Source: Anisakis pegreffii (taxonomy: Eukaryota; Nematoda; Chromadorea; Rhabditida; Anisakidae). From it: a stretch of DNA of 64,000 nt. The position numbers were made by a program, and so were the translations under genes. The stretch lies in assembly GCA_035041965.1 (NCBI GenBank), contig JAPYMA010000479.1:1-64000 (forward strand). Direction: 5' to 3'. This document shows, one piece after another, positions 35,814 through 59,917 of the stretch (its first letter is position 1; the number at the start of each line of letters is the position of its first letter). The notes below the pieces were generated by a model that was given only the letters and a program-made list of their open reading frames with translations, was not told the origin of the DNA and did not search any database.

Positions 35814-37549
35814 TGCACTAAGAAAACAAAGCTGATTATTGATATGAACTTCCTTCGCTTTTCATTCTTTTTTTGTTGAACTTAATGAAACCATTGAAAT
35901 TCAATGAAAGCATTTGCTTTTGTTTATTATTCACACGCAACTTGCATTCGTTTGGTGTTTCTGCTAATCAACGTTTGACGAATCTCGCTAGTAAAATACC
36001 CTTACAATTCAAAATTCGGCTTCACACTTCCGCCTCAAATTCGTTTGTATTGAACAGATTGCTCTCAACATTAAGGACAAACACACACTGATGTTCATTG
36101 TTTGCAAACTGAAAGCACTTGAACTTGCCGCATTTGTACGCGTTAGCTGTTCAATATGTTAACCAGTTACATTATGGAATCTTTATTAGTTGCTATAAGA
36201 TTCGATGATGATTTCAATGCGATGATAAGAGAAACAGAGATAGGGCAGTGATGTGGACGACAGAAAGGGCGGCGGGGGGAGGGATTTAGATGGGATAAAG
36301 GGGATAAACGATCGACAACATAACAACAATGAATGAAAGCAACGGAGGAGGATTAATGAACGACGGATACCACCGACGGATGAAAGAAAGCCTACGATTA
36401 CTGAGCGGAGATGAGGAGGAGGTAATCAGAAGAAATTCTTAGGCAAAAATTCAGAGAATACGAACAAATGAAACGAAGAAACTATTGCAGTCAAAGCTAG
36501 CTGATCATAAGTCAACACTATCATCTGTAATAGTCGATGGTCGTTGTAAGCAGGAGATGATTTCAACAAAGAATAAAGAATTCTTATGCGAAATAATGAA
36601 TTTGACGGAAACTGGTCAAATGTGACACTGAATCAAAAATGAATCAAAAACTAAAATTCTTCAGATATTGTGATATAATGAGACCAAATAAGAATTGAAA
36701 ACGAGATAAACTTGAATTGCACTCACACATAAACGACAACATCATTACGGATTGTAGGAACAGAGTGACGGAGCGAGTGACGAAGATTACTTAAAGGGCA
36801 TCAGCAGCAACAGCAGCAGCAGTCAGCAATTCCAACGCCTTATGCTTTCGCCTCTTTGTAAGTTATTTGCTGCTGCTGTTGCGTATATTTGAGATAATAA
36901 ATCTACGCGTAGCACGGAGGAATGAAAATGAATGAAGAAATGGCACTGCAACATATCTAACAAATAAATATGAACGCCGCCGCATTCTTTCCATAAGGAT
37001 GACGAGCGATGTTCGTATTTGTGAGTGTATGAGCAAAACATTTTATTCACCATTTATAATAGCTCTCCTTGTTCTTCTTCTTATTGCAATACTACCAACA
37101 AACAACACGACGGCACACTTCTTTAATAGCAACAAAACAACAAGCCATCAAAATCCATCCATCCTATCTATCAAAACAATGTCAATCGCAGCAGCAATAA
37201 CGATTAAAAGAGTTACAACAACGTAACTAACTCATCGAATGACGAGGCGATTATTAATGTGTGTGTCTGTTTTGATTAACTTGTTTACTGTTTACTTGTT
37301 CGTTCGTGTATCTTGTAAGTTGTCTTATTTATTAGGAGCACGGAAGGATATCCTATCCGTCTATGAGGATTACTGCAATCATGATTGCAGGTTGCTTTGC
37401 TAGACCGAAAAAATTTCATTATCACAAGTTTTCCGATACCTGTTAATCACTTGCTTGTGTATATCGCATAAAGAAAGATATCTTACCATTCTCAACATTT
37501 TTCATTCATTTCATAAATTCATTTTGTAGCAAAATGGATTCGTCTATAG
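35814..37549. other. Gene-free stretch with G-rich and CAG/CTG-rich sequence
   Basis: Contains a G-rich strand near 36266-36306 and an inverted CAG/CTG hairpin at 36807-36882. No coding exon was recognised. Confidence 0.4.
36807..36882. repeat. CAG/CTG inverted repeat forming a 14-bp-stem hairpin
   Basis: GCAACAGCAGCAGC at 36807-36820 is the exact reverse complement of GCTGCTGCTGTTGC at 36869-36882, with a loop of 48 bases. The whole is about 76 bases, the size of a microRNA precursor, but the stem is a low-complexity triplet repeat. Confidence 0.6.
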
Positions 37550-38095
37550 CAGTGGTTCGTACCGGGGAGGAAGAGGGGGGGGAGGGAAAGAAAGATAAGG
37601 AAGGGAGACTTCTCCTGGAGGAAATTTTAGAGTGTTAAGCGGAAACGTAAAGGTTAGCAAATCATTAAGGCTGATTAATTGTTTGTTTTTTTGAATAATT
37701 ATTTCTCGGTTGTCGGATAATATTTGTTTGATGTATGTCTGACCGCAGGGAATTGATTCATTTCGTGCAGCTGACGGATTCTTTTCAGCGAACTTCTTTT
37801 ACGTCAGTGGGTCAATTGCCTCAGTTTCACCTCATTTATGGCTAAAATTAGTGTTCACCCGATTAGTTTCCCCCGAATTTCGTTCGCTGACCTTTTGGAC
37901 GGCTCCATTCTGTCCACTTTGCTCACCTAGGGAATGCTCTACCCCGGCTAAGAAGTTACTCCCCGACTACCAGAACACTACCTGAACTGTAATCGCTCCT
38001 CAGAGAATAGGTGGCGCGAGAGGGAACTTGTGGTCGGTCACTCACACGGATTATTCGAGAATGCAATTAGAGGTTTATCATGAGGCGTGTCACTG
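37550..38095 (+). mobile_element. hAT-like non-autonomous element
   Basis: Starts CAGTGGTTCGTACCGGGG, a typical hAT terminus, and ends CACTG, giving minimal CAGTG/CACTG inverted ends. The left flank GTCTATAG and right flank GTCTCTATAG look like an 8-bp target-site duplication with a two-base insertion. The interior is clearly more GC-rich than the surroundings, with a long purine/G-run at 37565-37615, and has no transposase frame. It shares its terminal bases with the element end at 11357. Confidence 0.45.
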
Positions 38096-40925
38096 GTCTC
38101 TATAGCCGCCATTTTGTTGCTTATTCTTGAGAGGTGGACATAAGTATGATGCTGTGCTCTTTGTTCGTTGTCCTAAGAAATTATAGGTGCTTCTTTCTCG
38201 TGTTTTATTAATGTCTTCTTACGTTTTATCAATGTGTCGTTCTTCTATTATTTTTAATCAATTTCAAGCCGCTTAAATGCTCGAATAAGCAACGTCTCGG
38301 AAATAACTTCGATAATGTTGTTATACATTAGCTTTAAATTGAACAAACTCAGCTGAAAGCTAACCAAATGGATTTGATTTGTGTTTTTTCATTCATATTT
38401 TCCATCCACTCATTCGAAATATACATTCCCAATTTGCCGTATGCGTACTCACTCATTGGAAGAGCATATGATCACGAACTCGACGAATTCACTCAAGCCA
38501 TTCTGATGCTAGTGCTGAAAAAATAAACAGCTTAGAAATGGATTTTTACGAGAGCGAAAAGTAATTAGCTAATCAAAGCAGCAGCATGCAGACACACTTC
38601 GCGTTCGTTGCTTTACAGTAGCGTTGCTTTATAAATGACTTAATGATAAAATCCAGTAAATGGCTCAAAACAACCCAATTAATTTATTGTTGATATTCTA
38701 CAGACAAACAAAACAAATCCGACATTTGTTTCGCATTCTCTCATCGTTTGAATCAAAACAGTTTTTCTGCTCTTCTCGATCCAGTAAAATCTCCCAGAGG
38801 TGCTGCATCATATCATCATGTTCGTTCAACAAAGGACGACGCATTCGATAAAGAGTTCATTTGGCATTCGGCAAACACCTCAAATTCAGACCTCAATCAC
38901 CCTCATCCTGATCGTCAGTATAATTGCTGTCGATCAATTTACCTCCTTATCCTGCTTTTTCATCAAATGGTGTTGTTTTTTTAAGCAACACTGCCCGAGG
39001 CTACGTTCATCCAGTTAACGAACGAAATGCACTGAAAAGGTGTCCGATGAGATCCAATAAGCATTTTTTTTGAAAAAAATTTTCATTAGAATATTGATTG
39101 AGTAGCGTATTGCGTGATGTGCTATATTATATGGTTGCTGCATGCATGTGCTTGTGGGTGATTATTCATTTGTGATTTAATGTTGTATGATATAGTAATG
39201 GCATCTGATCGACAATGATGGGTCGGAGAAGTGGACAATTCCGATGTTCGGATTGCGATCGAACAAAATTTAGAAGGTCGGTCAAAATTCAGTCTGTCGG
39301 AAATCCGAAATCTCGGAATTCGATCTCTCGTAGTGATGAAATTTCTTGTCGGTTCGATGGATATGTGAAATGCCGTTCGGATGCTATCATTAGCGTGAAT
39401 AATATGATATGATTGCACGAATATGATATGAACATGATACCTAAAATATAAGGTTGTGCTGTGTTGATGTGTAAAACGATAGATACATGCAAAGGTGCTA
39501 ACAACATGTTTAAAACTCAAATGCACTAAGAAAAAATGCACTATGTTACCTTTTTTTGTGGACAGGTGCAATAGAGCATTATCATCCCCATGAGGTCACT
39601 CCGATTAAATAACGCATTCCATTTGGTCTACAATCAAGCGAAGATGTTGAATAGATGCTTTTCGCGATTGACCCTCGAAGGTGAACGACAATTTAGGCAC
39701 GATCGCTTCAATTAATGCAAAAAATTGTCTTCAAATATTCAAATTGCCTTCGGGAAACGGTGTCAAGTGGGGATAATTGGTAAAGCAAAACAATTCAGCA
39801 GTTTTCTGCATACGGAGCAATTATAGTGCTAAATTTCTCGGAGATATTTGTTCGTTAAGGTGCTGACAATGAGCAGATATGATGAGCATGTTCAATGACG
39901 AGTGCGCTAGTAAAATGTGATGTTGAATTTATATGCAGTCATTTTTAATCATCTCAAACGAAGCCGTTTGTTTAGAGGAATGTTACTTTTTTGAGGGAGA
40001 AGTAGAGTGTTTAGTAAAATGGTGTTGAGTGGTGATAATGACTGAATAGCTCGATGAAATACGCATTAAAATCATCGATGAGCTTATCGTTAGTGTTTGA
40101 AGCAAAAACAAAACTATATTTTGGAGCACTACTAGTGCACTCAGTCCCTTTATCCTTAATATGTTCGGTCGTTAAGATCCTACACATCTAAACATATGGT
40201 ATGTAATAATAATGTGAATAGTCATAAGACCATAATGTGATTCAACTAGTAATATAAGAGAATGCTAATAATTTTCTATCATTGATGTAATAAGAAATAA
40301 TCAATGCGGGTTTTTTGTTGTATTACGAAACGGATTTATTAGCATTCGAATTAAGTGAAGCGAATGAACAACGCAGCAGTCTGAGGATTGCTTATAGCAA
40401 AGGCGTGAGAAAATGACAGTATTTTGAGAGCGCAATGAAAAAAGACATTTCGAAAAAAAAATCGGTGAAGCGAGGCAATTCGTTGGCGAGTGAGGAAATG
40501 ATAGCTGCTTATTGAAAGAGAGTTTCTTTAGATTTTCATTCATTCAGATGATTAGTCGTAAACAAAATTGATTCATCATCAACGCCTTTTAGATTTGCAA
40601 TGCGAACACTTTAATATCTTGCGCTTTGAATGTTTTGTTGAATCTCCATATTTTTATACGTTTGTGTTTTCGTTTGTACTTCTCGTACAATAGACTGAAG
40701 GTAAATAGAATCACGAGAAAACTGTTTAATTTTTTTCAAATTTTTAAATTTTTAATATTTCAAAAAATTCAATAATTTTTGTTTAATCCTTCAATGAAGT
40801 GATCAGGACAATTCGTTATAAATCCTGATGGTAATAATATTAATAGTGATAGTAATATTTAAAAAATGATAATATTAATCATAATCATAGTGGCGATACT
40901 GATTATGATAATGTTTAGGATAAAA

Positions 40926-40954
40926 AAATGCCGTAAATTAATGTTACGGCATTT
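40926..40954. repeat. Perfect 11-bp inverted repeat
   Basis: AAATGCCGTAA and TTACGGCATTT flank the 7-base loop ATTAATG. The stem is GC-richer than the surrounding AT-rich sequence. No U-run or gene context gives it a role. Confidence 0.6.
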
Positions 40955-41786
40955 GTCGTGTTCTTACCATTACCATTATAATATTCAGCTGTAACATTCA
41001 AACTGGCTACGGAGGAGGCATCGCTCTGTCAACTCATAATCTTACCGTTTCATATTCACATCAATGTTCCTCACCACACTTCTCTATCTCAATACTGATC
41101 ACACTATCAATCACATATTGATTACAATCGTATTAATGACTTCAAAAAATAAATCATAAATTCAGTTATTTCTGTCAAAATTTTTGAATAAAAATCTGTT
41201 AATCTTAAGAATAATCAAAAATAAACATTATAAAAAGACGTCAAACTAATCAATCGATTTTTAAACGAACGAACCTTATCATTGTACTTAACGCTTCGAA
41301 CACACATTCATTTTTTTGGCCCAATGATTCAACTGAAAATTTCCGCTCAAAGCTTTCGAATACATTTAATTTACGAGCGCATCTTTCTGACGTTAACAAT
41401 TGGTTTGGTTTAATTTCTCGTATCAAACATGCGAACAGTCATGTTAAGCTATCGCCCTTAACATGCAGCGCTTATTTTCTATGATTTGAAGCGAATGTGA
41501 AATATATCACGCGATGAGTCTTAATAATGTATCGACAAAAGCAAAGTTCAAAAGAAACTGAAAAAAAAGGAAATGAAACTACGTGTTCGTTCGTGCAAAC
41601 AACAAACATTTATGTTGAGCATTTCAATCGGTGAAATATCGCCGCTCACTGTTCAAATAAACAATGAAACTACTAGATAATATCGATGATGATAATTTCA
41701 TCAGTAACAGTTGGTTTGGTTTGGGTTCGTTTTATGAAACCTCTTCAGTGACAATAGTAATCATTCACATTCAATTATCACATCGC

Positions 41787-41865
41787 TATTATCATTACCA
41801 TCATTATTATCACTATTAATATTGCTATTATTATTATTATTATTATTATCATTTTAATTATTATT
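41787..41865. repeat. ATT microsatellite
   Basis: Imperfect then perfect ATT repeats ending in about seven uninterrupted ATT units, with ATC interruptions. Confidence 0.75.
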
Positions 41866-42654
41866 TGTCCAAGCATAACTGATATCATTGTGTTATCTGT
41901 TTATCACTAATGATTTTTCTAGTCAAACATGCAAAATATGCCCTCGTAATCAGCGAGTACAAGGCGGCATATGTTTGCGAACATCTCACAAATCAATTGC
42001 TTGACTTGATTGTTTTTCGGTTCTTCTTCAGTTTTAAGCAACAATTGCAAAAAGTTAGACTTTCAACAAAAGATTACTCATTTGTGGAATGTATTGTTTT
42101 AACGAATTTAACGTTTAAAGAGGTGATCTCAAGTGTGTGCGAGATGATTGCTTTGACCCTCATGCACGCAGCTGTGGAATGGATGCTGGGCAGTATTCGT
42201 AAGGTAAGGGAGAGGGCTGAACTGATGGACGGATTTTGGACATTGAACGATCATATTTGTTTGTATTTGTTCAGGTCATCGTAATCCTTTCCTAATGTAA
42301 TCAGTTAAGGTCATTGCGGCCCAAGCGAATATATTATGTTTAGTTTGACTATGGCTGATCTGATGTGTATGCATCTGTAAATTTTTATGCTATTGTAGTA
42401 TTCTCGGAAAACTTGATGAAAATGAGAATATTATTTTATGTTTTTCACAAATTCTAATTATTTCTTCCAAATCCATCCGAATAACTAGTCATGTTTTAAA
42501 TAATTCTGACCGTTTCAAAAATTTAGATAATTTCATTATCTAAATATCTAATCGTAAATTTTCTTGCCTAGATAATTGATTTCATTACCGAAACGGTACT
42601 GGAGAAGATAATAATGAATAAATTACATCACATCTATGACTAATACCTGATAAT

Positions 42655-42800
42655 AGTGAATGGTAATGATAATAAAAGTAGCACTAATAAACTGCTGAAA
42701 CAAAATAGCAGATAGTAGTAATCATAATAACAATAGTAATAGTAATGGCAATAATACTAATAATGATTATAAGTAATAATAGTAAGTAACGATTGTGACT
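42655..42800. repeat. AAT/AGT-rich imperfect trinucleotide tract
   Basis: Alternating TAATAATAG and AATAGTAATG units without coding content. Confidence 0.6.
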
Positions 42801-44619
42801 AATAATAACAACTCATTGAGCGAATAAGTGTGTTTTGTTTAGATTCCCATTTAAGATGGTGTTTGGCTTGGTTGGATATAAATTATATTTGGTATACACT
42901 TGATTTAATTCATTGCTGCTTCAGCTGTCAAGTAGACTTGCATTGCAATTGATGGTGTCCGTTTGTCAGTCAGTCAGCTGATTCATAACAAATTTCATTG
43001 GTAATCAACAAAAAATTTCTTCAATTAATCTTATTTTGTGCTTACATCGTCGTCTTTTCTTGCTGTCCTCTTTTTCAATTTCGTTTCTTTTTCCTCAGTC
43101 ACATTCAAGCAGCAACACCGTTCAACAAGCAACGATCAAACGAACTCTTCATTCAGTATTTTATTCGAAAATATTCGTTTATTCGCCTCCATATAATGAT
43201 GATTATGCGTTGCCCTTTGCATCGAATCACCAATCTAACATTTATGTCGTTCTTATGCTTATATATTGTTACTGCTCTCTATGATAGTGCTTGATCGATT
43301 ACGAATATTCATTTGCATGCATCACAGCGGGGAAGGAGCGAGCGCGAGCGAGTGCACATGATCGATAGATACGATAAATTTGTTACGATTTTACTGACTG
43401 ACACTAATCTCCTAAGCCTTGAGATTGATTATGTGAAGCCGAAGAAACGGCCAAGCGTCAATTATTCGTCTTTTGTTGGCGAAGAAGGGAATTCGAAACG
43501 GAAACGACTACGAAGAATATCGTAAAAATAATGTGTAACATAATGATGTAGCCGTTGAAATTCAAAAAAAAAAAAATCATTGTGTTCGTACAACTCATTG
43601 AATCCAGTTATTTCCTTATTCTAGTACAAATGAATAGCACAAAAACAAAAAATACAGTGAGTACATTGCTAAATGTCCACCAAACGCACGTTCCTCACCG
43701 AAAATTTTACTCGAATTATGTGAGTTTTTCGAAGTAATCTAATGATTAACAATATCCAACCATAATTGTTTACGTCGTCTTCGTATCGCCGCATCATTAT
43801 GTTCAATTATGTTTAAGTTTTTATGATCGACTCTGATCGTTAATCTCGTCGAGATTTGCTCGTTCATTGACGACGCGCATAAATCACCGAATGAATTTCC
43901 CCGATCCTAAAGTACCCACTATTCTTCGCGTTATTCCAAACCATACAATGAGTCATCCATCCTATCCACAAAAAAAAATCGCCTTCTAAACGCATAACCA
44001 ATTGAATATCATTAATGCTTTTCTGTCAGTTCCACTCATCAGTTTATTCAATTAAGTTTCTCTATATTCAATTGTACATTACATGTGCGTATTTTTGAGT
44101 AGAATTTAATTTTCATCTGAAAGTATCCATGAAATAAATGTTTAATGTTCGTTCGACTATTACGTTACGGAATCAGCTATACTATTTACGAGTGTATTTA
44201 ATCAGTAATAATAATTATTACAATTGTGATAATAATATTATTACAATTCTACAAATGTTTAGTAAATATTGACCGTAGCAATCAAATCGTAAAGATAATC
44301 GTAGCAATCAAATCAAAGTGGTGATCAAGACGCGATCAGCACTATTAATTGTTGACATTGTCGGTAATAGTAATCGAAAAGGTAAAAACGATAAAGAAGT
44401 CTAATGTTTGCTTGTTCAGGTCACTGCTTAACACCGCAAGTGCTTCTTCACTCACGGTTATCACGGTCATACGCTGGCCCTTGGTGATAATCAATTTCGC
44501 TGCTGCATTTCTTATCAGTTCTATTCACTGCATTCATGTCCTATTCACTGCGCACTTCACTTTAAGACTCGTCTATAGTATTATTATCACCATTATCACT
44601 TAAGTGTCAATCATAATCG

Positions 44620-55325
<10,706 letters not shown>

Positions 55326-55349
55326 ATTATTTCGAACATCTTCTCTGGA

Positions 55350-55355
55350 AATAAA
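55350..55355 (+). promoter_or_regulatory. Poly(A) signal AATAAA of FAK
   Basis: AATAAA 25 bases beyond the TAA stop at 55323-55325, implying a very short 3' UTR typical of nematode genes. Confidence 0.6.
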
Positions 55356-58300
55356 TTCCTATAAAAGTCCTATACGAAGCAAAAAAGATCCTTCATGCAA
55401 ATTCTGAGCACAATTTTTGTTGTCCTTGCATTATAATGCGGGATTGTTCATCTGAACTGAGGAGATCAGATCGTTCAGCTTTCATATTTTTACGGGTTTA
55501 TACGGAAAATTAATCCATCGAAGTGTAGATTCGCAGGCTCGAAAATATGGATGGATGATCATTTTCTTGAAAGACCAATGTCTTTCTCTGAGTATACTTC
55601 AGGGATGATTCATCTGACCTGTACGATAACAACTGCCTAAATTTCAAAACTATTTTAAAACTTGCTATTTTTTGTGGATAAAGCGCATTCCAGCGTCTTC
55701 TCGCTATTGACTGCGTGAAATAAACATAATTCTCGAATACATTCAAACGTTTTTTTTGTATTTTATTGTGACTTGTTTCATCATATTCCGTGAATAATTT
55801 TCTTGTTATTTATCATCTCTTAATGTATACATATGTATGTATAGTTGTTGTGTTCAAATATGAAATGATTTATATTGTTTCGTTTCCTCTTTCTGAATAT
55901 ATGACGACAAGTAATTGAATTTGTGGTGAAAAAGATTTTGCTCAATTCTCATTCATTTATGTTTCGATGACTCAGGTTTTTTGAACTTTTCTATCATTCT
56001 TGTTAAATCTGTGTGATATCTTCTTTCTCAATGTTTGCATTGTACCACAACGAATACTCACTCGCTGTAATTGTTTGTGACACAATGTAATGATAAACAT
56101 TTTGTTTATTCTTTTCATCATCTACATTAGCAGAGTCATCTATATTTTGTTCGTGACCACAGATTAGTGAAGTGACGAGAATGATGCTGTTTCGAGGTGG
56201 TACTCATCACCAATAGATTTGAATCAACAAATTTCTTAACTTAGGAAAAAAGTAACTAGTAAAAACTTTATGAATTTGTGAAAAAATCCTAGTTAAAAAA
56301 TGTGAATTTACGCTTGTAATCTTGTTTTTTACAGCAGCAGCCATCGAAACTAATCGTGTTGAATTGAATGAATGCTATAGGTAGGAAATGTTCCGATAAT
56401 GATCGATGAACCGCTGTTGATTATGATGAAAGACATTGTCGATTCAGTGTATTTTACTAATGGATTTTGGTCGGCGAACATAACTCGTGACAGTTGGAAA
56501 AAATTCTGTTTTTTACATTCATCAGACATCAAAAAACGAAGTTTATGTTGTTCACCGTCCCAATCGGAGTGCAAAAATTGAAAGTTCAAAGTTTTCGCAA
56601 AATTTCGCAAAATCTGTTTACATGATATAAATAACCACTAACCAGTTGAGCATGCGATTGCTAAAGCAAAAGAATTTGTTCGTTCGTTATAAACATCGAA
56701 TGAGAAGAGAACGTTCTTTGATTCATTCACAATAGTTAGCAGCTGCCAACAAATTTCGATTGCGCTTGCTTGATGAGAAAATATTTGCAGTGTGGATAAT
56801 CTTCTTGTAAAAATGATCACTTCGAGTTTTCGGTTGACCGTTACAATCGAACAGAAAATGTCAGATCAAACAGCTTTTCGAGCAGCTAGTTCAGCACGCT
56901 TACAGAAGCTTATCCTCATTGGTATTCTGGGGGAGATTGAAGTATTTGCGATGAGACAATGCACTCAGGCATAGTTTAATATGGATGGGTTTATAGGAAT
57001 TATTCGTAATTTTCAAGTGTACATCGAGTTGATTTGCGGACACACTGAAAACCTATGGTCCTTGAGCTGTTGCGGCTGAACAAAAATGTGAATCGATCAA
57101 AATTGACACTCTAAACATATAAGAGTTTCCAAAACATCTTCTACGAAAACATGAATAAGTATCAGACCAAACAAGCTAATGAACCTATGAAGTGATCAAA
57201 CGGTTCTGCCCTGATCAAATCTCAATTCTATCAAACGATCTTAAGCCTGAACATCGACCTCACACTTTCCAGGCATATGCTCTATCTGCTCGAGGTGGAA
57301 GTTCCATCAGTGTACCTGAATATAAGGGAATTGATTCGAGCAATTTCGTACCACCCCGAATAGATACTCCACCTCAGTTCTATACCTATCCTCAGATATT
57401 CTTCTGCTCATCGATTTTCGAATTGAACACTTACCCGTTTGTTTCCTCTCCATCCCCTCCTTTTTAATCTCTTTCAATCGTCGAGTTTCCTTCTGATTCC
57501 TTCCCATCGATCTTCAAGTCGAAATATCCATTTGGGATTGCTCGATAAATTGTTCCATCATAACAACGAACTATTCTTTCGGTAGACCAGATATTTTCAT
57601 AGGAAGCGAGGACCATTGTTGTTAATAGTCGCTTGTTTGTTAATAAAACAAACTGATTCGCGTAAAAATAGCTGCTGCGCATTGGAGCAAGATGTTTGTT
57701 GAGATTTCATTTCAGCTCATGTGATCGCAGAGAATGGTAGAAACAAAGTGGTCGTCCTCACCGTTACCTTGTCTCAATTGTCATTTTCTCCTCATCTGTC
57801 ACCGGCACAAAAACGACCAATGGTCTATGGCGCATTCATAAGGAATGCATTCATTGCAAAATAACGAAATATTGCATCAACTCATTCCAAAGTTCGCTCT
57901 CCGCTAATTTTCTTTCCTGATTCTAAACCAGTCAATACTGCCAAACTTCACTTCATAATTCAAATTCGCTTGATATGTTTGCACGTTCTTTCCTCGTTTC
58001 ATTGTCATTTATCATTCCTTTCAATAGACAATAAATTTGACTGTGGGTTTTTTCGCTCCACAGTAATCATCAGCTCAGCGAGTGCACCCAGCCAGATGCA
58101 CCATAATTCCAGTCTCAAAATTCGTGAGAAAATCATTTTTGCCCAGTGCAGTTGAATTCTTCAAAAAGCAACCGTCAAAGCTGTGTTCTTATCTCACAGA
58201 TTCAGTTTACTTTATTTTCATATGCCCACTTTATTTTACAATTCTTAAGTTTTCGTTATTTGCTCACTTACATCCGCACACACAAACGCGTCCCAATACT

Positions 58301-59917
58301 TACAAAATATCCTTCAAATGATATCTGCTAACCGCGATAAAATAGTGCCGACATTACATCCGTGTAATCTTCGTAAACAATTAATATCGCCCACATTTCA
58401 GTTCTTTTTCCCTTTTGTTCCTTTTTTTTGCATTCAAATAAACTCAGAGAAAATTCAAATGAGAGAAAAAGTATGCTTCATGATTATTTGCATGTGCATT
58501 AGTCAGTGCGCTTGATTTTTTCATACTAGTCAGGTGGTAATGAATTGTAAATGGCAGTCAACAGACAAGTGTCTATTCATCAGATTCACAAAATGAATCG
58601 TCAATTCGATCAATTCTTTTGAAAAAACAGCAAACGAGAATGCATGATTGATCATTAACATGAATCATTCGATTTTATCATAAGACTGAAAAACCTTAGC
58701 TGTTCATTTGAGTGACGGTTATTGTTCATGGACTTGGTGCCTCCTGACTTCTGATCATACCATTTTTCATTATGCTAATAAATCTAAGCCTAAGCTAGAC
58801 CTGAAGCTGTCGAGTTTACTCATCTGTATGTGTCGAACGCCACATGTTTAAAATTTCTGCTCTTATACTCGCTCATATGGCAGCGGAATATCGAAATGCC
58901 AACAAAGTGCAATATGGCGTTAAGGTCATGATTATAACTGGTTAAAGGATTAGGAAAGAGCACGATGTTCAGAAATTTTGTAAGAGCTGTAAGAGCATTG
59001 CTTAGGGGATCACAAATCAATCATTTCAAAAGCCGATTGAGATTGTGGCGATTCAGAAGAGCAATCTGACCTGAACAAAGTTCATTCGGAGTAGCGTTCA
59101 CTTAAATACCTTCAGAATCACCCTCATCTCATCGTCATTAATCATCTCATTCTGAAAATCTTTTTCTTTTTTCATTCACTTTTTTTCGAGACTCTTCTTA
59201 CTCATCTCATAGGACGACAAGCTGTTGAACTCCTCTCTCGACACTCTCGGCACTGCTGCTATCATTTGCAATCGTATAAACACAAACAATCCACTACAAG
59301 ATCATCAGCATCATTCACTGTATTATTCGTACAGTTCATTACTATAATACTACAATACAGTTCACTACCCACCACATACTCCAGTAAATAATCCTCATTA
59401 CTATTAACTCTTATGAGATTAGATTCGCACCCACTCGTTGTATGCAATTTAAATTCGATTAGCGATTAGCGATTATTTAAAGCTGTTTATGTTGAATGCT
59501 GTCGTTGTTATATGTTAATGTGTTGTGCCAGTAGAATCATTTCGTTCTAAAAGTCTACAGAATCACCGAGTTCTTGCTTATCGCATATCGGTATTCTGCC
59601 ACAACACTAAGTCTTGCGTTCATTAGTCGATTATTCTGATTCAGCTACTCTGTAATTCAGCAATTCTTTAGCTAATTGACTCGGTCATTTGCAATTTTAA
59701 CTAGCTGATTCAGCACTCTGTAATGCAGCTAGTTGATTCAGCAGTTTTCACAAAATTTTTATTGTTACTTTGATCATTGCTGATGTTTTCACCGTTGGCT
59801 TTTTTTGAGTGGATGTTCCATGCAACCCTAGTGTACTTGATAAACTACATTCAAGTGCAGTTGATCGTATTACAGTTCTTAAACCAGCCAGCCATCATCA
59901 CCTCGCCGCAATAAGCG
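55356..59917. other. Intergenic region between FAK and tyrosinase
   Basis: No exon with domain similarity was seen on either strand. Between 59636 and 59745 a short motif, GATTCAGCA with CTCTGTAAT and GCTAGTTGA variants, recurs three or four times. The tyrosinase promoter must lie at the right end; no TATA box stood out. Confidence 0.45.

Larger units (their letters stand above)
38096..44619. other. Gene-poor region upstream of the FAK gene
   Basis: AT-rich with several ATT/AAT tracts (near 41787-41865 and 42655-42800) and short hairpins. One open frame, 41910-42284 plus strand, contains CEMIALTLMHAAVEWMLGSI before an AAG|GTAAGG donor and could be an unrecognised 5' exon. Nothing else was supported. 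Confidence 0.4.

Noticed and set aside
38660..39571. Several short frames on both strands
   Set aside because: No recognisable family, no consistent exon structure; likely chance.
57192..57682. Overlapping frames on both strands between FAK and tyrosinase
   Set aside because: No splice-site pattern, no domain, AT-rich low-complexity composition.
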